Source: Amycolatopsis anabasis (GTDB taxonomy: Bacteria > Actinomycetota > Actinomycetes > Mycobacteriales > Pseudonocardiaceae). From it: a DNA stretch of 64,000 nucleotides. The notes beneath the pieces were generated by a model. It ran no database searches and was not told the origin of the DNA. It saw only the letters and a program-made list of their open reading frames with translations. Location: NCBI RefSeq assembly GCF_009765355.1, contig NZ_VTHK01000011.1, forward strand, positions 124,001 through 188,000, in the 5' to 3' direction. Numbering within the stretch: position 1 is the first letter of the stretch; each line of letters opens with the position of its first letter. Of the stretch, positions 33,389 to 41,421 are shown piece after piece. The translations under genes were made by a program, and so were the position numbers.

Positions 33389-34435
33389 TCACCGAAGCGC
33401 GAACCGCGCGGGCGGGGCGCTACGGCCCTCCACGACATCGCAGACGTAGTGGCCCCAGGCCGGGCCGTGTTTGAACCCGTGCCCGCAGTCGCCTCCGACG
33501 AGCCATGTCCGGGTCATGCGGGGGTGCGGCCCCAGCAGGAAATGACCGTCCGGCATGGCGGTGTAGAAGCAGGGTTCGCGGCGCAGCACCGGGGCGTCCC
33601 GGAGCCCGGGGAAACGTGCGTCCAGGTAGCCGCGCACGTCCGCGTCACCGCGGCCGGGAGCGTCGGGCTCCAGTTCCACATCGGGGACGACCTTGGTGCC
33701 CGCACTGCTCAGGGCCGGCACGCCGTACATGCCCCGGCCGGTGTCTAGCCAGGCCGGTCCGGGCTCGGCGGCCGCCGGTGCGGCGACGTAGAAGCTGTCC
33801 TGCCGGACGCGTCGTGCCGAGGTCATGCCGGGGAAGAGGGCGGGAAGCCTCGGCCCGGGCGCCCAGACGATGAGGTCCGCGGTACCGGGGACACCGTCGA
33901 CCACGACTCGATCCCGGTCCGGAACCGCCGTGCCGCGGATCAGTTCGGCCCCGGCCGCGATGGCCGACGCGGCCAGCGCCAGGACGGCGTCCCGGGCGCG
34001 GAGCACCCCCGCGGTCGGCTCGTACACCGCGAAGCCGACACCGTTCAGCGCGAAGGCGGGGAAACGCGAGGCGATCTCCCGCGAGGTGAGCCGCTCGACC
34101 GGGATGCCGAGTCGTTCGAGCACCGCCCGGCTGTCCAACTCCCACGTGCCGGCGGCATTCTCCGGCTCGATGAGCAGAACCCCGCAGTCGACGAAGAATT
34201 CCCGCCCGGTCTCGGCCGCCAGTTCCCGCCAGCCGTCGAGCGCCCGCAGCGCGGACGCGGTGTACCACTCGTCCGTCCCGTGTGCGAAGCGCAGGACGCG
34301 CGACTCGGCGGCCGAGGGACCAGTCTGTCCCGGTCCGCGTTCGTCGATGACCCGGACGCTCCAGCCGCGGAGCGCGAACTCGCGGGCAATGGACAGGCCG
34401 AAGACCCCGGCGCCCACCACGATCGCCGTCGTCAC
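33389..34435 (-). CDS. FAD-dependent amine oxidase, monomeric sarcosine oxidase-like
   Basis: GTG 34435 overlaps the stop of the MetRS-like gene. The 348-residue protein opens with AIVVGAGVFGLSIAREFALR (FAD-binding GxGxxG). Near residue 295 it has REPCFYTAMPDGHFLLGPHP, which matches the Cys-x-Tyr-Thr segment where monomeric sarcosine oxidase and N-methyltryptophan oxidase bind FAD covalently. GGDCGHGFKHGPAWG is the conserved C-terminal flavin motif of this group. It should oxidise a secondary amine or N-alkyl amino acid to an imine with H2O2 release. In this operon a polyamine or amino acyl-polyamine amine is a reasonable substrate, but this is inference. Confidence 0.88.
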   Translation of the reverse strand: MTTAIVVGAGVFGLSIAREFALRGWSVRVIDERGPGQTGPSAAESRVLRFAHGTDEWYTASALRALDGWRELAAETGREFFVDCGVLLIEPENAAGTWELDSRAVLERLGIPVERLTSREIASRFPAFALNGVGFAVYEPTAGVLRARDAVLALAASAIAAGAELIRGTAVPDRDRVVVDGVPGTADLIVWAPGPRLPALFPGMTSARRVRQDSFYVAAPAAAEPGPAWLDTGRGMYGVPALSSAGTKVVPDVELEPDAPGRGDADVRGYLDARFPGLRDAPVLRREPCFYTAMPDGHFLLGPHPRMTRTWLVGGDCGHGFKHGPAWGHYVCDVVEGRSAPPARFALR

Positions 34436-36105
34436 GGGCGGACCGTCGCGGTTTCCAGGTCCGCCGGCAGCGCCTGGAAGAACGGGTTCCCCGGTGCGGC
34501 GATCCGCTGTCCCGCGGGCACCGGGGTACCGCCGTCCCAGCGCGGTTCACCGCGGTAGCCGAGGGCTGCCCACAGCCGCCGGGAGAACTCGGGCATGATC
34601 GGATAGGAAAGCTGGGCGAGGTGCTTGACCGCGGTGGCCTCCGCCGCGAGCGCGGTGGCGGCTTCGGGCGCCGCGGGGCCTCGCGCCCGCTGCCGGGACT
34701 GGCCGGCGGCGAAGTCCCGGGCCCGCCAGACCAATTCGCAGAGACCCCGCGCCGCTTGGCGAGGTGAGAAGTGTGCGATCGAGTACGCCGAAAGGCAGTC
34801 CTCGGCGAGTCTCCGGATGTCGGCGACGAACGCGATCTGCGACCGGGTGGCGCCCGCCAACGCGGGGACCATCCCTGAGCGGGCGGAGGCCAGGCGGTTG
34901 AACACATCGTCCAGCCAACTCCCCCAGACGGCGGCGAGCTCGCCTTCGACGAGCGCGCGGAAGCGCTGGAAGGTGAACGAGGTCGCCTCGAACTGGGGAC
35001 GGTCGTGGGCGAGCGCGAACCGGACGCTGTCGGCGGGCACCACCGACAGCAGCGCACCACCCCAGATCGCGTGCCGGCGGCTGGTGGAGAACTTGCTGTC
35101 GTCCAGGCGGTAGAACTCGTTGGTCAGCAGCGCCCGCGGCAAGCGGAGCGTGTCGTCGTAGGCCATCATCAAGGCCGGGAACAACAAGGCGTGGAAGAAT
35201 CCGTTGTCCCAGCCGAAGAACTGCACGACGTCCGCGGCGTTCCAGACTTCGCGCCAGGATCGCGGATCCTTTCCTCCGGCGCGCAACGCCTCGGCGAGCT
35301 GGGCGAAGTACCCCGGAACCATTTCCGCCCAGACGTTGAGCCGTTGGTCCGCGCAGGCTTCCACCGGCACCGCGATGCCCCAGTCCGCGGGGTGGCTGAT
35401 GGGGACGTCCGGCAGTCCGCGTTCGAGCATGTCCCGGCACAGTGCCTCCAACTGGGGTGCCAGTACCGCGTCCGCGTGGAAGCTCGCCAGCCGGTCGGCG
35501 TATCGGGCCAGGGGGAAGACCAGCCGGTGGTGCGTACGGACTTCGGGCGCCGAACCGCAGTGGTTGCAGCGCGGGGCGACCAGGTCCACGCAATGGTTGG
35601 GCCGGGCGCAGACCTCGCACAGGTTCCCGTCGCAGTCGTCGTTGCCGCAGTGGGGACAGGTGCCGGTGACGTACGCGTCGACCAGGTATCTCGGGCACGT
35701 CGGGCAGAACAGGAACTGTTGGTCACGCCGTTCGATGTGCCCGTTGGCGGCGAGTTCGCGAAAGAAGCCCCGCACCATCGGCAGGTAGAGATCGGACTCG
35801 TACGGCCGCAGGTAACTCGGGTTGCTGAACCCGATCGCCCGGAACAGTCCCTGTATCTCGTCGTCGAACTCCTTGGCCAATGCCGTGGCATCGACGCCTG
35901 CCTGCCGCGCCTTCTCCGGCACGTAGCTCTGGTGGTAGTCCGAACCGATCAGGTAGGTCGCCTCGCGCCCGAGTAACCGGCACCCCCGGGCCAGGATGTC
36001 CGCGCCGCTGTAGGGACCGGAGAGGTGCCCGAGATGCAGGTCACCGTTCGGTGTGGGGGGTGATCCCGAGACGATGACGGGCCGGGCCGTCTCTTCGCCG
36101 ATCAC
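34432..36105 (-). CDS. Class I aminoacyl-tRNA synthetase paralogue, MetRS type, in a biosynthetic operon
   Basis: GTG 36105 overlaps the cupin stop. The 557-residue protein has SGSPPTPNGDLHLGHLSG (HIGH motif, residues 24-27) and four CxxC pairs between about 134 and 190 (CPTCPRYL, CPHCG, CEVCARPNH, CNHCG), as in MetRS zinc knuckles. FFGWDNGFFHALLFPAL and NEFYRLDDSKFSTSR follow. The last is the KMSKS loop with Thr in place of the second Lys. A helical C-terminal region follows, without an EMAP-II domain. A housekeeping MetRS would not be expected inside this operon. MshC, a CysRS paralogue, forms an amide bond in mycothiol synthesis, so an amino acid-polyamine ligase role is proposed. Confidence 0.87.
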   Translation of the reverse strand: MIGEETARPVIVSGSPPTPNGDLHLGHLSGPYSGADILARGCRLLGREATYLIGSDYHQSYVPEKARQAGVDATALAKEFDDEIQGLFRAIGFSNPSYLRPYESDLYLPMVRGFFRELAANGHIERRDQQFLFCPTCPRYLVDAYVTGTCPHCGNDDCDGNLCEVCARPNHCVDLVAPRCNHCGSAPEVRTHHRLVFPLARYADRLASFHADAVLAPQLEALCRDMLERGLPDVPISHPADWGIAVPVEACADQRLNVWAEMVPGYFAQLAEALRAGGKDPRSWREVWNAADVVQFFGWDNGFFHALLFPALMMAYDDTLRLPRALLTNEFYRLDDSKFSTSRRHAIWGGALLSVVPADSVRFALAHDRPQFEATSFTFQRFRALVEGELAAVWGSWLDDVFNRLASARSGMVPALAGATRSQIAFVADIRRLAEDCLSAYSIAHFSPRQAARGLCELVWRARDFAAGQSRQRARGPAAPEAATALAAEATAVKHLAQLSYPIMPEFSRRLWAALGYRGEPRWDGGTPVPAGQRIAAPGNPFFQALPADLETATVRP

Positions 36106-36452
36106 AAGTCGACCGGGCCCAGCGAGGGCGGCCAGTAGACGTTCAGGAACACCAGGCGGTCATGCGTGCTGCGGTTGGCGAACGTGTGCCGCGCGCCGGC
36201 CGGGATCAGCACGGCCTGCCCGCGGCCGACCTCCTGCTCCTCGTCGTCGATCGTGATGACTCCGGCCCCTTCCACGATGACGAACATCTCGTGCTCGACG
36301 TGGGAATGCGGTTCCGTCTGGCGCGATGGTTCCACCACACACCGCCCGACGCCCCAATCCGCGGCGTCTTCACCGGCGTGCGGGTAGATCTGCTGGAACT
36401 GGATCCCGTAGGCGGGAACGAGTTGCTGGTCGCTGACATCCCTGATGAGCAT
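36102..36452 (-). CDS. Small cupin-fold protein
   Basis: ATG 36452 follows GGGAGATCG and gives 116 residues. TEPHSHVEHEMFVIVEGAG is the first cupin motif (HxHxxxE) and IPAGARHTFANRSTHDRLVF the second, so the metal ligands His, His, Glu and His are all present. Single-domain cupins may be oxygenases, isomerases or metabolite-binding regulators. It lies between the 373-residue unknown gene and the MetRS-like gene and is translationally coupled to the latter, so it probably takes part in the same pathway. Confidence 0.87.
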   Translation of the reverse strand: MLIRDVSDQQLVPAYGIQFQQIYPHAGEDAADWGVGRCVVEPSRQTEPHSHVEHEMFVIVEGAGVITIDDEEQEVGRGQAVLIPAGARHTFANRSTHDRLVFLNVYWPPSLGPVDL

Positions 36453-36471
36453 CCGATCTCCCGAGTGCGGT

Positions 36472-37593
36472 TCAGTAGTTGAAATCCGGGTGGTTGACGG
36501 CCTTGACCGGGACCCAGGGGTTGAAATGCTTGGCGCAGTCGTCCACGGGCATTCCGTCGAACCAGCCGTAGTCCGGGTCCTGCGGCGGTACGGGCTGGGC
36601 GCGGATGTACTCGAGGTGCAAGGAGGGCCAGACGTCTTCGCGGCGGTGCCGGTCGAGGCGGGGTTCGGGGTCGGTGAGCACGTCGGCTTGAATCAGCACG
36701 TCGATCTGGTATGTCGCGGAGAAGCGTTCCGGCGTCGCCGCCCGGGCCGCGGCGGTGGGCGGGCAGTGCGGCGGTTCGGGCCGGGTGCCGCCCGGTTGAG
36801 CGTGGTGCCAGCTGCTGCCCAGCTTGTGCGGATGGCCGATCCCACCGTTGCCGATCGTGCGAAGTGCGTTCCGGGAAACGAACTTCACCGCTTGGTCGAA
36901 GTTCGGGACGAGACCGCGGCTGACGAGTGATCGCGCGTAATGCCCCGGCGCGTTCATGGAGAAGACCAGGCCACCGGGGATGCGCCGGTCGTGGTTCCGC
37001 ATGAGGTGCGCCCCCGGGTAGAACAACTGCACGCTCGACTTGAACAGGCGCAGCTCGCCGTTCGCCGCCCGCAGCGGCAGTGCCTCGAGGTAGACCACGT
37101 CGGGTTCGATGCGCCCGAACTCGATCAGGTAGAGCTCGGCGAGTCGCCGACATACCCCGATCAGCCGGGTGCTCGGCCGTGCGCGTGCCAGCCGGGGGCT
37201 GTTGAACACGATCAGGAACGCGCTCGTCAAGCCCTGTTCGGCCCGGTCTTTCCAGACTCGGCGTTCGCGCTGGATCGTGGACCGGACGTGGTCGGCCCCG
37301 CGGGCGAGATCGGATTCGTCGAGCCACGCGATGTCGAGGGTCAAGCCCTTCGCCGAGCCGCCGCCTTCTCCCCTGCCTGCGGCGGCCGTGCCCTTGGCCG
37401 CCAATCGGCCGAACAAGCAGGGCTGGCAGCGTTCGATCCAGCGCAGCAGCTCCGCCTTCTTCTCAGCCGGCGGGCAGCACGGATCGAGCAGGACGCGGTG
37501 CGCGGCGTCGATATCGGTTCCCAGGCTGAGCTCCTGTTGCGGCAACTCGTCGAGCTGCGTCGACAACGACGCTTCCGCGACGCCGGGCTTCAT
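36472..37593 (-). CDS. Conserved protein of unknown family (373 aa) in polyamine operon
   Basis: ATG 37593 overlaps the DUF3291 stop (ATGA), giving 373 residues. Visible features are CCPPAEKKAELLRWIERCQ followed by PCLFGRLAAKG, then TSAFLIVFNSPRLARA, SSVQLFYPGAHLMRNHDRR and GGLVFSMNAPGHYARSLV. The C-terminal third is rich in Trp, Pro and His (RREDVWPSLHLEYIRAQ, DYGWFDGMPVDDC). The PCxFG and NxPxHxxR patterns loosely recall YqcI/YcgG-family proteins, some of which are heme enzymes acting on amines, but the match is weak. No signal peptide or membrane helix is present. Its place between synthesis and ligation genes suggests an enzyme of the pathway. Confidence 0.75.
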   Translation of the reverse strand: MKPGVAEASLSTQLDELPQQELSLGTDIDAAHRVLLDPCCPPAEKKAELLRWIERCQPCLFGRLAAKGTAAAGRGEGGGSAKGLTLDIAWLDESDLARGADHVRSTIQRERRVWKDRAEQGLTSAFLIVFNSPRLARARPSTRLIGVCRRLAELYLIEFGRIEPDVVYLEALPLRAANGELRLFKSSVQLFYPGAHLMRNHDRRIPGGLVFSMNAPGHYARSLVSRGLVPNFDQAVKFVSRNALRTIGNGGIGHPHKLGSSWHHAQPGGTRPEPPHCPPTAAARAATPERFSATYQIDVLIQADVLTDPEPRLDRHRREDVWPSLHLEYIRAQPVPPQDPDYGWFDGMPVDDCAKHFNPWVPVKAVNHPDFNY

Positions 37594-38204
37594 GACCGGT
37601 CCTCGCCGTTGCGGCTCAAGCGCTCGGAACGCGGTTCGACCGGGGCGCCTTCGGCGTCGAAGGCCGCGCGCAGATCGAACGCCGTCGGCGTGGGCCCCAG
37701 GTCGGCGAGCAGTTCGATCCGCTGACCGGCCTCCGTCCAGGTGGGAATCGTGCCCGCGGAAACCCACCAGATGGCGTACGTGGGCACATTCGACTTCCGG
37801 AACCAGGTGTGGCGGTTCTTCAGCGCGTGCAGGTGGAGTCCGGAATAGACGAACCTCCGCACACTTTCCAGATCGCGCCAGAGGGAGAGCGTCTGTGCCG
37901 CGCTGTAGGTCGTGGCGGTGGTGCCGCCGGCGTAGAAACGCGGGGTGGCCAGCGGTCCCCAGACGCCCCAGTCGCGATCGAAGTCGCTCGCCTCCACGTT
38001 GTCGTCGACGTAGTCGGCCCGGGCGATGAAACCGGGACTTCCTTCCGCCTCGGCATAGACCAGCTCGGTCAGCTCGTCGAAGGAGTCGATGCTCGGGTGG
38101 CCGTAGGGTTCCTTGAGGTAGGCGCAGGTCGTGAACGCCACGAGGGGCTTCGCCGTCACCTCGCAAGCGCCTGTCTTCGCCCCCGCGGCTCGCTGTTCCG
38201 TCAT
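37590..38204 (-). CDS. DUF3291 protein (dimeric alpha/beta-barrel type)
   Basis: ATG 38204 gives 204 residues. TTCAYLKEPYGHPSIDSFDE, SPGFIARADYVD, WGVWGPLATPRFY, TLSLWRDLESVRRFVYSGLH and LKNRHTWFRKSNVPTYAIWW follow the DUF3291 pattern closely, ending with GPTPTAFDLRAAFDAEG. The fold is related to small antibiotic-monooxygenase-like barrels. Its biochemical role is unknown; a cofactor-free or heme-linked oxygenase or a binding protein are options. It lies 33 bases after the AdoMet decarboxylase-spermidine synthase gene and is coupled to the unknown 373-residue protein. Confidence 0.85.
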   Translation of the reverse strand: MTEQRAAGAKTGACEVTAKPLVAFTTCAYLKEPYGHPSIDSFDELTELVYAEAEGSPGFIARADYVDDNVEASDFDRDWGVWGPLATPRFYAGGTTATTYSAAQTLSLWRDLESVRRFVYSGLHLHALKNRHTWFRKSNVPTYAIWWVSAGTIPTWTEAGQRIELLADLGPTPTAFDLRAAFDAEGAPVEPRSERLSRNGEDRS

Positions 38205-38237
38205 GGCTGTTCGCCTCTCTCGGTCACCGCGGACCGA

Positions 38238-39557
38238 TCAGGAAGAGCGTTCGTCCGAGGGGACGGGCCGCTGGTGCCGCACGTGGTAGGGCGGGACCGA
38301 GGAACCGACCAGCGTTTCGGCGTCGATCGATACCGGGCGGTACGGGCAGCCGGCCAGCCGTTCGACCATGAGCGCGGTCGAGTCGGCCACCTCGTCGACC
38401 CGGCCGAACAGGTACGCCCACTCGTGTTCGTCGGAACCGAAGTAGGCGGTCGTCGCGAACGTCTCGGTGAACCGTCGCCAGGAGGTGAGCAGCGTCTGGT
38501 TGCGCCACAGGGTCGGGCACCCCGCCTGCGTCGCCACGACTCCACCGGGGTTCAGAACGGATCGGCACATGCGGAGAAAGTCGGTACCGTACAACCGATT
38601 GTGCTGCGCGTCTTCGCTGATCCGCTCGTCCGGCAGGTCCACGAGCACGATGTCGTAGCGGTCGCGGCGCGCTCGCGCGTCGGCCACGAACTGCCAGCCG
38701 TCGCCGTAGTGCACCCGGATCGGGCCGTCACCGCGTTCGGCGCCGGCCAGTTCCCGGGGCGTATAACCGTAGGGCAGGTGCTCCGCGCACAGCTTGACCG
38801 CGTCGCGGTCGATGTCCACGTGATCAACCTGGTTCGCGCCCGCTGCCACCGCGATCTGGCAGGCGACCCCCTCGCTGGAGCCGATCACCAGCACCGTGCG
38901 TACCTGGTCGGCGAGGAGCAGCGCGGGCACGAGCAGCGCCTCGTGGTAGACGAGTTGGCTGAACTCGGTGCTTTGCCGGTCGTTGTCGCAGAACAGCGAG
39001 ACCCCCTGCGCCGTATCGGCGATCACCAGGTGCTGGAACGCGGTATCCCCTTCCCAGCGAACCTTCCGCAGGTCCCAGACACGGGTGAGCCCTTGTCCCA
39101 GCGGTTCGCTGACGCGGGCGGAATGGTCGGCGGTGGTCAAATTTCCCTCGATTCCCCGTTTCGCGGTCAGTTCTTTCGCGGTCTTGCCGCGGTGGATGGT
39201 TCTCATGTGCAGCACCGGGGTGCGCAGCGCTTCCACCAGCCTGCGCACCGCCAACTCGGGCTTGGCCTGGCTTCCGCAGGTGAACACGTCGACGAAGGCC
39301 GAACCGACCTCGGGATAGGTGTGCAGGGAAGCATGCGATTCGGACAGCAGGGCGAGGAGGGTGACGCCCTGCGGCGCGAACCGCCGGGAGGTCAGTTCCA
39401 GCACCGTGGCGCCGGCCTCGGCCAGCGCGGTCGCCAGGATGTCGTGCAGCAGTGCCTCGTCGTCCAGCAATGCGGCGTCGATGCCCTCCAGTTCCGCGAT
39501 GACGTGTTGCCCGGTGAAATCCCCGATGTGGTGTGTCGGGCTCGGTGCTCCGGCCAT
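38238..39557 (-). CDS. AdoMet decarboxylase-spermidine synthase-like fusion
   Basis: ATG 39557 follows GGAAGGA and gives 439 residues. Residues 1-120 are a bacterial SpeD: LLALLSESHASLHTYPEVGS holds the self-cleavage Ser (about S74) that becomes the pyruvoyl group, with H79 and C94 (VDVFTCG). Residues from about 165 are a SpeE-type aminopropyltransferase: TEFSQLVYHEALLVPALL, VLVIGSSEGVACQIAVAAGA, HVDIDRDAVKLC and YDIVLVDLPDERIS. The usual GGGDGG loop reads GSSEG and the DSTDP region reads VDLPD, so the amine acceptor may be unusual. One chain would thus make decarboxylated AdoMet and transfer its aminopropyl group, probably to putrescine from the adjacent decarboxylase. Confidence 0.9.
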   Translation of the reverse strand: MAGAPSPTHHIGDFTGQHVIAELEGIDAALLDDEALLHDILATALAEAGATVLELTSRRFAPQGVTLLALLSESHASLHTYPEVGSAFVDVFTCGSQAKPELAVRRLVEALRTPVLHMRTIHRGKTAKELTAKRGIEGNLTTADHSARVSEPLGQGLTRVWDLRKVRWEGDTAFQHLVIADTAQGVSLFCDNDRQSTEFSQLVYHEALLVPALLLADQVRTVLVIGSSEGVACQIAVAAGANQVDHVDIDRDAVKLCAEHLPYGYTPRELAGAERGDGPIRVHYGDGWQFVADARARRDRYDIVLVDLPDERISEDAQHNRLYGTDFLRMCRSVLNPGGVVATQAGCPTLWRNQTLLTSWRRFTETFATTAYFGSDEHEWAYLFGRVDEVADSTALMVERLAGCPYRPVSIDAETLVGSSVPPYHVRHQRPVPSDERSS

Positions 39558-39618
39558 CTGAGAATTCCTTCCGCTCCGTCAAATGGGCGGATCCCCCAGA
39601 AAACGGCGTCTGATGGGA

Positions 39619-40824
39619 TCAGATGCAGTGGGTCGGCAGTGGCGCGAACCCGTTGAACGCGATGGAGGAGTAGCTGGCGGTGTAGGCACCGGTCCCCAGG
39701 AAGTCGATGTGGTCGCCGGCCCGCAGCCCGACCGGCAGGTGGTAAACGCTGCGCTGGTACAGCACGTCATCGCCGTCGCAGGTCGGGCCCGCCAGAATCA
39801 CCGGACCGGTGTCGCCGGCCCGCCCGGGAGTGCTGAGCAGGTAGGTGATGTACTCGTTCTCGGTCTCCGCGAGGCCGTTGTAGCGGCCGACATCCACATA
39901 CACCCAGCGATGCTCGTCCCGATCGGACTTGCGGGACACCAGCACCACCTCACTGCGCAGCAAACCGGCGTCAGCCACCAGGAAACGTCCAGGCTCGAGC
40001 ACCACGCCCGGCATGGGCGAACCCGCATCACCGAAGTGTCGCGCCAGCGCGGCGCGCAGCGCCGCCGCGTAGGCGGAAACCGGTGGGGGGAGCCGCGTGT
40101 AACGACCGGGAAAGCCACCGCCGACGTTCACCAGCGGCAGGCCGATCCCACGTTTCGCGAGCTTGGCGGCAATGCCGGCGGCCGCCGCTATGCCCGCTTC
40201 CCACGCGGCCGGATTCAGCTGCTGCGATCCGACGTGGAAGGACACTCCGGCGGGCGCCAGCCCCAGCCCCGCCGCGCGCCCCAGCAAATCGGCGGCCATC
40301 TCCGGAACGCAGCCGAACTTGCGTCCGAACGGCGTAACCGAACCCGTGTCGGCCAGCATGATCCGGCAGAACACCGACGAACCCGGTGCCCGCTCGGCGA
40401 TGTTCGTGAGATCAGCGAGGCTGTCCGTGGTGAATTGCCGCACGCCCAGCGCGTACGCGGCCGCGATGTCGGCGCTCTTCTTGATCGTGTTGCCGTAGGA
40501 CAGATCACCCGGTGCCGCCCCCTCGGCCAAGCAGAGCTCGATCTCACGCATGCTGGCCACATCGAATTTCGCACCGAGTTCGACGAGCAGACGCAGGATT
40601 TCGCAGGCAGGATTCGCCTTGACTGCGTAGAATAGCTGTGCGTCGGGTATTGCCGCGGTCAGCTCCAGGTACCGTTCACGAATACTGCGCAAGTCGACGA
40701 CCAGGCACGGCGTGGACGGGGTTCGCGAATCCAAGAAGGAACGAATACGACCGATCGCCGCACATTGCATACCACTGGAAGGAGGAAAGGTAGCCAACCC
40801 ACGCTGAGAAACCCCGACTTCCAT
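39619..40824 (-). CDS. PLP-dependent ornithine decarboxylase-like enzyme (alanine-racemase fold)
   Basis: ATG 40824 follows GGGGAGG and gives 401 residues. AQLFYAVKANPACEILRLL contains the PLP Lys (K69), SFHVGSQQ the ring-stacking His, VNVGGGFPGRY the phosphate-binding Gly loop and VLEPGRFLVADAG the EPGR motif. AGPTCDGDDVLYQ supplies the Cys and Asp completed from the second subunit. This set is typical of group IV decarboxylases for ornithine, lysine or diaminopimelate. The adjacent spermidine synthase fusion makes ornithine the likely substrate. It is first in the minus-strand operon and would supply putrescine. Confidence 0.9.
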   Translation of the reverse strand: MEVGVSQRGLATFPPSSGMQCAAIGRIRSFLDSRTPSTPCLVVDLRSIRERYLELTAAIPDAQLFYAVKANPACEILRLLVELGAKFDVASMREIELCLAEGAAPGDLSYGNTIKKSADIAAAYALGVRQFTTDSLADLTNIAERAPGSSVFCRIMLADTGSVTPFGRKFGCVPEMAADLLGRAAGLGLAPAGVSFHVGSQQLNPAAWEAGIAAAAGIAAKLAKRGIGLPLVNVGGGFPGRYTRLPPPVSAYAAALRAALARHFGDAGSPMPGVVLEPGRFLVADAGLLRSEVVLVSRKSDRDEHRWVYVDVGRYNGLAETENEYITYLLSTPGRAGDTGPVILAGPTCDGDDVLYQRSVYHLPVGLRAGDHIDFLGTGAYTASYSSIAFNGFAPLPTHCI

Positions 40825-41395
40825 GCCGCAACCTCCCCGTGCACATCGCTACCGCCGAAAGATCCACTGGAGGTGTCCGCCGATCCCACCGGAGTGGAGG
40901 ATTCAGGACGCACTGCCGCACAAGTTCAGCAGGGCGACTTCGCAAACGAAGATCGATTCATCCCGATGATGATCAATCAAAGATCACGATTACACCCGAC
41001 AATGCACGACAACAACTCCCAGGCCATCGGCAAGCCTAGCGGAATCTTTCCTGACCAGCACGTATGTGCACTCTTCAGCAGCGCGGAGGCGATAACGACC
41101 GGGTTAGCCCTGTTCGATGCCGTCTCGGCCAACCACGCATGGCAGCCAGTATCCAACCGTGCGCCAGGACCGGTCCCTGGACCATTTCACCGACCATTCA
41201 CCAGGTCCGGAATACTAGTGGGACACCTAGTAGGAGCGGTCCAAGGAGGACCTCCCGGTTCGGCGTCGGATGCGCTGATCCACACCGAACCCGGAGGCCC
41301 GCACCCCTGGCGAGATCATCTAATCCCGTGACACCCTGTCACCAACGTCTCGGGACAGCACACCCAGCGCGCGGCCGAGTGTCCAGCCGCGAAGT
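40825..41395. other. Leader/promoter region of the polyamine operon, no gene seen
   Basis: About 570 bases lie between the decarboxylase start and the I36-like gene. No convincing coding frame was found. The stretch around 40940-41010 is markedly AT-richer and contains TGATC (40970-40974) and GATCA (40982-40986) as a short inverted repeat. The promoter and an operator of the nine-gene operon should lie here. Confidence 0.45.
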
Positions 41396-41421
41396 GAGCC
41401 GGATGTGACCTCGTCCGGCTC
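41396..41421 (-). terminator. Hairpin at the end of the I36-like gene
   Basis: GAGCCGGA (41396-41403) pairs exactly with TCCGGCTC (41414-41421) around a ten-base loop. It overlaps the stop codon of the leftward I36-like gene and may separate it from the polyamine operon. Confidence 0.5.

Noticed and set aside
30786..33392. Long minus-strand frame opposite the GH2 gene and out of frame with EamA
   Set aside because: Composition is Arg/Pro/Gly rich, with no motif or ribosome site. The GH2, EamA and DUF4178 readings explain the DNA.
40765..41331. Plus-strand frame in the polyamine operon leader
   Set aside because: It runs antisense to the decarboxylase start and shows no domain or hydrophobic pattern.
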